From: Tetrastigma voinierianum
Taxonomy: Eukaryota > Streptophyta > Magnoliopsida > Vitales > Vitaceae
Assembly (NCBI GenBank): GCA_016808115.1
Contig: JAEQBH010000997.1
Span: forward strand, 620,001 to 684,000
Length of the DNA stretch: 64,000 nucleotides
Direction: 5' to 3'
Part shown: positions 57,032 through 64,000 of the stretch, in pieces
Layout of the letters: every line of letters begins with the position of its first letter
Position numbering within the stretch: the stretch's first letter is position 1
Position numbers and translations under genes: made by a program
The notes under the pieces: generated by a model
The model's input: the letters and a program-made list of their open reading frames with translations, nothing else
Told to the model about the DNA's origin: nothing
Database searches by the model: none

Positions 57032-58200
57032 AAAAGAATAGAAGGAGTCACTATGGAAGAACAAAATGTATTTTTTTGGGGAAAGGGAATCACCGCGATA
57101 ACTTTAATTACAACCGCCTCGACTCCTAGGAGTAATTTAGTAGGATCATACACTCAATCTTCTGACTTAAACTGACTACAACAAATTTAGCTCTTCCCAA
57201 TAAACCTCTAAATTTACCCCCATTGTAAGATAAAATGAAAATCGGATATAAGTTTCGCCAACCAAGTTGTTTCCCTAGGACATGGATATGTTGTTTGATA
57301 TTTTGATTTGTATGGTACTGAATTTAGGAATGCTGACTAGATCCTCACAAAGAAACCCACAACAACCAAAAGAACTCTACAAAAAGACTACCCAAGGAAC
57401 CATAAGCAGCTTGCTCAAAGCTAGGCCAAGAAAAGTCCTAAACACACCACCCAACCCTCAAAGCTTGCTCAAAAGAACTCTACTTGATTTTATTTCCCGT
57501 GTTTTGTATTACGTATTCTCATAGCTTTTTGTTGGCTTAAAAATAACGGAGTCTTTGGTTTCGAATTGAATAGGTAGAGTACCTCCCTGTAATTTTCCCC
57601 TCATAATATATAAAGGAAAGTGTTGTCCATTTTGCAGAGCTGTGAGGCACATTTGTGTTAGATTTTGATTCCCGTCGGCTGGGTGGATAGATCAAATATT
57701 TATTTCGAGTTTCTAATCAAATACATGATAAGTTTGTCAATCGGGTGCAAAACTTACATGTAAGAGATTTGAGTTAAACCCGTTTATGTGCATTCCAATA
57801 TCCCCTTTAGGCCCTTCTAGTACATTTTTGCTTCACCTATTTAAGATACACATTATTCGATTGGAATGATTCATACTGACTAAATGATAAAAGACATCAT
57901 AAAAAGAGAATTCAAGGAAAACATAAAAATATAATTATTCTTTATTAAACACACTTTCTAAATTTGATATGAGGCTATCATGCTCTGTTGAACTTCTGCT
58001 ATTCTTGCGAGCATTTTGGCTGTGTTTTTCCGTCATATTCATGCTCATGAATCTTTTCTATTCGACTCATATCCTCGTATTATCCTTTATCTACCACCTT
58101 TAAGGCTTCCAATATACATTAGATATTTCAGGTGGTTCGGTAAAGCTTTCCTGGAGTCTTTGTCTGCATGAGTTGTACGTAATATTAGATTGATTCGATA
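57029..58200. other. Intergenic DNA
   Basis: No gene, repeat family or element end recognised. Confidence 0.5.
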
Positions 58201-58323
58201 ATTAATCCTAAAAATTATGATAGTTTACCAATCTTATATATGGATATAGAAACAATTTGTGTTATTAATCCTACAAATTATGATAGTTGACCAATCTTGT
58301 ATATAGATATAGAAATAATTTGT
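58201..58323 (+). repeat. 63-bp tandem duplication
   Basis: Two copies starting ATTAATCCTA (58201-58260 and 58264-58323) with about seven differences. Both contain AAATTATGATAGTT and CCAATCTT. Confidence 0.92.
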
Positions 58324-58589
58324 TTTTCCCTTTTTTAGGACCTAATTTTCAGGATATAATTGTATCTAAATATTGCCTCTGTTTTAGAGAAGAATACATC
58401 TCACTGCATAACCAGCCAATCAATAAAATCAAGTAAGGCCAAAGGACCATTTATTATGCACAAACTATTCTTTGACCATTGAACTTTCTACATGGAGCTC
58501 TTCAGTCTTTGACCATATCTCCAATCAAACCATCGCTCAACTCAAGGCAAGTACAGCACGAGACATATGCCAGGAATAGTCCAAAAGAG

Positions 58590-58599
58590 TATATAAAAG
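58590..58599 (+). promoter_or_regulatory. TATA box, candidate promoter of the PMD pseudogene
   Basis: TATATAAAAG followed by a C/T-rich leader (CTCACACCTCCTTCCTCTCT). It lies about 300 bp upstream of the PMD start codon at 58896. Plausible core promoter; an intron or spacer would lie between. Confidence 0.5.
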
Positions 58600-58895
58600 G
58601 TCCAACCCTCTCACACCTCCTTCCTCTCTTCCTATCTACAAAAGACCAATTTCCATCCCTTTAAAGTCACTGCTAAAGAAGGAAAAACCTGCCACTTAAA
58701 AGAATTAAAGGAACAATTCCTATAACACCCTCATCTTAACACAATGTAGCAAAATATGATTTATAGAATGTTCATTTGTTTGCCACAGGAAACCTGTTTG
58801 CTATGAGTGTCCATATTTTTTTAACAGTACTCTACTATTTCCACAATGTGTTTTACTAATATGTTTACTGTATTTCATACATCCAGGCTATATAT

Positions 58896-61497
58896 ATGGC
58901 GTCCAGAGGGCTACATGACGCTGATCCATCGGATCCATCTGCCTTGCTATTGCAAGACGTACGTGTCCCACTTTGTCGAGACTGACTTAGGCTCAGATTT
59001 TATTGGTCAGTGAATTAACATTCCAGCTACTCTCTTATTTATATATATATACATATAGTGAATTATAAACATGGTTATTTCGTTAATTATAAGCATAGAA
59101 GTTCTCCGACCGCCAGAATAGGTTTCCTCAGCCTCAGGGAGTGATGATCCAATGCCCATTCACACGTGATCCACAGATTTTACTCGGGTATATACCGATT
59201 AGCCACACTGCAAAGATAGATTGGCCGCTTATTACCCGTCTCGGCTTCGAGAGATGGAGGCCCGAGACCCGCCACATTCCATGCCCGCCGAGACACGATC
59301 ACGCCGCGTGATGTTGCCATCATCCCAGTTCGTGATCGACCGGACTACGCGACGGGACACGATGTCGATGTCCCACGCTTATGTGGTGAGTCGCCGGGGT
59401 CACTCCCACCCGCCGATGCCGCCGAGGATCGACCATCTCCATCGTGGTTATGTCAAGCAGCTATCGGTCCCAGACTGAGCGTCGATGGGGTCGCCGAGCC
59501 GGAGTGCGCGTGTGGGTTCTTTACATAATACGATAGGATGCTTCTTAATTTAATAAAGAAGGGGGTCCATGTTCACCTGTGCTTTCTCCCGCTACTCCGT
59601 GATTTGACGCAGACATCTACTTATAGTCGGGTGAATAAAGACTGCACACACATATCGAGTTATGTCGTACACTGGACCATAGATGTATTAGTGGTCAGAT
59701 TTCACTCCATGTGTATGCTTATTTGCACTGTAAGTTCATAAACTTTCATCTATGAAAATTAGGTCAATTGAATTTATGTTTATTCTATACTCGCCTATGG
59801 TCTCGGGAGAGGCTTCCACGTACGCACCCGATTGGGAGATCCGCACTCATCCAAAGACCACCATTTGCGCATGCCTTACATGATGACGATGTCGATGGCG
59901 TCGTAGCTGAGGGTATGGACGATGGATTACCAGCTGAGCCTGTCGTTCAGCCCGAGCCAGAGGCTGAGGCAGAGCCAGAGCCAGCTCTTCCGTTGGGGTG
60001 TAGGTGGAGAGTACCTTTGACACGGGTGCTTAACCCATCCGGTGTGCTCCTACTATACCGAGATCAGCTAGACGCACAAACGTCGGATCAGGTAATTATA
60101 TGTAAAAGTACATGGTTGTAATTTTATGGTACAAAAGTATATGATTCATATACTAATTTCAATCTTGTTGACATAAAAGTATTTGACATCAATGGTGAAT
60201 GTGTAGGTCTTATGGCAACCGTATGTCGGAGAGGTGGTCGAAGCGTACCTCCCGATATATGCTTAGTCGATCAGAGATATGGCGCGACGCATGTCACTCA
60301 TACCTCATATGTTTCACATCAAGCCGAGTGGCATCATCCGAGCGCGTATTGCGCCGCTGGGCCGCATCAGAGATACCTCCAGATTCCTCCTACGACCAGC
60401 ACCTACATAGAGTCGATGCACGCGGGCGACACCAAACAAGGACATGGCATACCATGCCCGCATATCGCATCGCGGAGACACGATCGCGAGGGTCATACAT
60501 TCACCCCCTTCGTGGGTACGATGGACTTCCAAGAAGATCCATACATGCAAGGGTATCGCTGTATTACACCTGCCGCTTGACACCACGCTTGCATAGAGAT
60601 GATTATGCGAGGTTTCATACTACGCCGGTAGTATGAATGTGTTATGGTAAGTGGACTCCACGTTTTTATATAATATTTTACCTACTTTTAATAAATGGAG
60701 TATGTAATTATAATTATTTATCTCGATCACGCAGATTGCCGCCATGGTTGACATCGTCAGACGGCCTCGCTTTTGTTAACAAGCAGCTATGTGCAACATA
60801 TACCATATCGTCTGGCTCTAAGACATGTTAGATCGGAAGAACATCGTTGCCGCGGTACGCCAGGCATCCACATCACATTCACCATCGAGTAGGCCTCCAG
60901 TGTCATCGACTCCGTCACGGGTGCAGCCCATTAGAGGCAGAGGGAGAGGCAGAGGGGGAGTTGATCGCCGAGGTCGTGGTGGAGAAGGTGCGGCAGGTCA
61001 TGGCGTAGACAGTGGCAGCGGTACATGCACACTTGATGCGAGTTTCTCTACTTTGTTACCTCCCCATACTTACCCTCACCATCCACACCACAGCCGCACT
61101 CCCCACACATCGACGCCACCTCCACACCACATTCAGTCTCCCACACATTGACCCATCACCTTCCGCATCACATTCCGCATCCACACACATCGACCACCTT
61201 CCACTACATTCCACACACATCGAATTCACCTTCCGCACTACACTCGTATACACACATTGACCTCACACCTCCATACTCCCCACCCACTGACACATCACCA
61301 TCCATCCCCCCCCACGATGACACCATACTCAGACCATCTACCAGCCGGCGCACTTCCGTGTAGGCGACTCGGACTCGATGTGCGTGCATCGACCACTTCA
61401 TCCACCACTGGCTCCATCAGCTCCCTCTGCTCCATCAGCCCGGGCGCCGCCTCACACCGCCCAGATAATCGCTGCTCCCACAACCTCGTATATCTCT
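58896..61497 (+). pseudogene. Plant mobile domain (PMD) pseudogene
   Basis: Starts MASRGLHDADPSDPSALLLQ at 58896, the typical N-terminus of the MULE-associated PMD subtype; a stop follows at 58983. Later pieces in shifting frames: WPLITRLGFERWRPETRHI (about 59221-59280), TGHDVDVPRLCGE (about 59354-59395), VHLCFLPLLRDLTQTSTYS (about 59570-59625), PLGCRWRVPLTRVLNPSGVL (59990-60050), SYDQHLHRVDARGRHQTRTW (60393-60455), then a glycine/arginine tail (60920-60990) and a CA-rich low-complexity stretch (61060-61340). At least three intron-like gaps and several frameshifts. No MULE ends were found around it. Confidence 0.83.
61060..61340. repeat. CA-rich low-complexity tract in the PMD tail
   Basis: Imperfect CACATTC/CACACATCGACC repeats, which would encode Pro/His/Ser/Thr-rich sequence in any frame. 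Confidence 0.85.
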
Positions 61498-61704
61498 AGG
61501 CGCCTTCTAAGAGAACTATTAGGGTGCCTTCTTGTGGGACCTATCGATAGATGATTTTATAATTATATATGATTTATTTTTATACATGTGCCTTCTTGTG
61601 GTATTTCAACATCAAATGGTTAAACAAAATAATTTCAAATTAATTATGATTAAACAAAACCAACGCGTTCATTACTGACGCATTTCACTCAACGCAAAAT
61701 TAAA

Positions 61705-61888
61705 AGATGGTACAGAGTTTTGCCCATGCCATTCTCTACTTAAGAAACAATTCAAAAATGTAGTTATCAGGTGTTTGCTTGGCATTTTGTTTGGAAAAAA
61801 ATGTAGTTGTAATGCAGATGTATCACGCAAGTTGAAGATTTTGGCTATTACAAAGAGTGAAGATGGTACATAGTTTTGCCCATGCCAT
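61705..61888 (+). repeat. 28-bp direct repeat pair
   Basis: AGATGGTACAGAGTTTTGCC followed by CATGCCAT at 61705-61732, and the same with one change at 61861-61888, 156 bp apart. Could be the edges of a small lost element. Confidence 0.85.
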
Positions 61889-63169
61889 CTTAGCAATAGT
61901 ATCTCAGCTTGGTATTTATGTTTAAATTGTTTATTTATATTAGACATCTTCGCATAAGGTCCCGATTCAAACTCAATCAGCTCCTTTGTTGAGTAAGTGT
62001 GAAAAACCTGTCTCTGAGAATCGTTGAATGACGGAGAGCAAGATATTAATAATGATAATTAGTATCGTGGGTTTTAAGAACCATCATCATAATAAAGCAT
62101 GTCTATAGATGTAGATCGATCACCTTGATGTTTCATATATGAATTTACCAACCTGTATGAGAATAAATATTGATAAAATACGAAGATGTGAAGTGGTGTT
62201 TTCCTTTCGTAGTGCCGTGTATATAAAACATGTCAAGGTAGAGCAAATGTGCCCAGTAAATGGGCAAAGAACTTGGCCACATTACGTAACTTATTTGTTT
62301 CAATCCGATGAATCATAGAGTAATGCTGGACAAAGCATTTCTCAAAAATTCCCTGGTGGACCTTGTTGATCATGCAAAACCGCTTCCCTAATAGTGAGTG
62401 AAGCAGAACTTCAGAAGGATTCAATGGTTTGCCTGAAAAAAATATTTATTTACCATATGAAGTTACCAATTACGGACACTATTTAATGTTCAACACACAG
62501 ATAAATCTACATGGTTTTGTTCCGTAATCCTGTGAGACCCAACAAGAACATTGCTTCTTCATAAGGGTTGTTTGCATATCTCACGTCGAGAATGGGAGAA
62601 AGTTCATGTCATTATATAAGTACGAGCTACGTGTGTTGAAAACTTTAAACTGGGTGGTCCTGCTTCAAATGAGTGGTTTTTCTACTTCCCCATTTATTAT
62701 TTAAATTGATTAATGCTAAAAATATTATCTCTTAAAACTTGAAATTTTTATTCAAATATCAGTTATTAAATAATAAATTAACTTATTATTCTATAAAATT
62801 ATGGATCATTAAAATATTAAGATAAAGATAAAAATATATTTAAAGAAATCATCTTTCCAATTACGTATATATTAAAAAATAGTAAAAGATCAACAAAACC
62901 CATTTATTTAAAACATGATTTGTAACTAAACTCGTTTCTTCAAACATTATTTTCAAACATTTATTTCTTAGTTAACGAAAACTATGGCAAAATTAAAAAT
63001 ATTTTTTTAAATCTCTTAATTTTTAACTAAACTGCATATATAGTGGGAAACCTCAAATTGGTCACATTTAATTTGTTATCTACTGGTCGTGAGATCCTTT
63101 GCCAAAAAAGTATCTCTATTGGTTGATTAATATAGGTTAAATATTAATTAACATAATGATCAAACAAGT
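61889..63169. other. Intergenic DNA with an LTR-like promoter scrap
   Basis: About 62577-62640 reads ATCTCACGTCGAGAATGGGA...AGTTCATGTCATTATATAAG, the style of a plant LTR promoter with a TATA box at about 62613. I cannot find matching ends. 62690-63060 is very AT-rich. No gene. Confidence 0.45.
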
Positions 63170-63258
63170 CAAAGAGTAAAAGAAATAATTTAACATAATT
63201 TGCACCTCAACATAATGATTGGGAGGGATGTGCACAAAATTATTTCTTTTACTCTTTG
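63170..63258. repeat. Perfect 22-bp inverted repeat
   Basis: Arms 63170-63191 (CAAAGAGTAAAAGAAATAAT then TT) and 63237-63258 are exact reverse complements, with a 45-bp loop that itself contains GCAC...GTGC. It could fold as a hairpin on either strand. Confidence 0.93.
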
Positions 63259-64000
63259 TCTGTTGTTTCTGCCTGCTACCATCTTATTAGGTGTGCTCAA
63301 GAAACAACCAGCAAAGAGGAAAATAAATAATTTAAACCGGTCATTGAGCACTTGTGCTTCCGGTCATGGTAATGCCTCAAAACAATCGCTGCGCTTCTTA
63401 ATCGTCACACTGCAACAATTGCTCTAATAATATGAACAATATTGAACCGGGCAACAGTACACTCTATTGTTCAATTACCAGTATTCTCAGCTAATATAAT
63501 ACTGTTTAGGACTAGAGATGGCTACATCCACCATCTCAATGAGGAGAAAATCAATAGGGTTACCTACAAATTGAAAACTAATGCATACACCAATACAAAC
63601 AAGCATAAGAATAGAAAACATAACTACGATGTTATTGGGACTGGATTACCTACAAAGGAGAGAGACAAGATACATTTGTAAGAGCAGATCCCTATAGTTA
63701 CATAATATGAGCCGAAAGGAAAAAAAAAAAGAAAATGCAAGACTAGAAGGTCAATCCCAAGGGCAAGGCGGGTTGAAAACTCCGCACCTTCGTACTCATT
63801 ATTTCGGCCGCAAAGATTCTTCCCTGCTTCTCGATATCCCAGCATGAACCCAAGGGCCAGGCGGGTCGCTTCTAGTCCAGCCCCGCCTTAGCCGCAAATG
63901 TCCCCTCGTTAAAACAAATCTATGGCTAAATTAATTACAATGTCAAACAAGGCCTTCACTTTGGAAAGGACTTTCAAACACCAAACAAGTTTTTACAGAA
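63259..64000. other. Intergenic DNA to the window edge
   Basis: No gene called. An 18-bp direct repeat with one mismatch, CCCAAGGGCAAGGCGGGT, occurs at 63756 and 63849. The GC-rich stretch 63755-63905 differs from its AT-rich surroundings and may be the edge of an element or gene continuing to the right. Confidence 0.45.

Noticed and set aside
60825..61363. Separate Pro/His/Ser-rich proteins in three frames
   Set aside because: All frames read the same CA-rich low-complexity tail of the PMD pseudogene.
1..64000. tRNA, rRNA or organelle-derived DNA
   Set aside because: The only tRNA-like matches are retrotransposon primer sites (1709, 14754, 29793). No cloverleaf, rRNA core or plastid or mitochondrial gene was recognised.

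Overview
This is a stretch of flowering-plant nuclear DNA, probably from a large, transposon-rich genome. There are no bacterial gene arrangements, no rRNA or tRNA genes, and no intact host gene. Evidence for a plant: a CC-NB-ARC-LRR (CNL) resistance pseudogene, Copia, Tat-type and Athila-type LTR retrotransposons, a Mutator-like element (MULE) with a FAR1-type transposase, and plant mobile domain (PMD) genes. The species cannot be named from the sequence.

Layout. (1) 1-13008: a CNL pseudogene split between its RNBS-D and MHD motifs by a Copia element (1214-11960). The Copia interior was itself hit by a Gypsy-type solo LTR (2201-5719, with a second solo LTR, 2566-5254, inserted at its TATA box) and by a reverse-oriented solo LTR (6335-7661). 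(2) 13046-13560: a hAT-type MITE. (3) 14187-40209: one decayed Tat/Retand-type Gypsy element spread over 26 kb. It carries a solo LTR (21410-27266, containing another solo LTR at 23252-26793), a pol-deleted Athila element (28415-35392), and a solo LTR (37940-40010) inside its own 3' LTR. Without these inserts it is about 11 kb. (4) 41030-41185: an LRR scrap from a second copy of the CNL family. (5) 42946-53227: a MULE with a 9-bp target duplication, carrying a FAR1/MULE/OTU transposase pseudogene and an antisense PMD pseudogene, split by a solo LTR (48594-52206). (6) 53237-64000: AT-rich intergenic DNA with one MITE, a second PMD pseudogene (58896-61497), tandem duplications and a perfect 22-bp inverted repeat.

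Nothing here looks like a functioning gene set. The window is a layered record of insertion and LTR-LTR recombination, with at least seven solo LTRs, most of them with recognisable 5-bp target duplications.

The most unusual signal cuts across these families. Several unrelated elements carry a short island in which one palindromic word is repeated many times, and the word differs from element to element: GTCGCGAC, CACGCTRCAGCGTG, GTACCGGTAC, GCCTAGGC, TTGCGAAAATTCGCAA-like, CCGGATTTNNAAATCCGG and GCCGGC/GCCGCC-type. Most of the words contain CpG in a symmetric context. In one LTR family the word is swapped at the equivalent position between copies. The same family also has a hairpin-word array in which adjacent 21-bp units change both stem arms together (AGTGC/GCACT versus AGTAC/GTACT).
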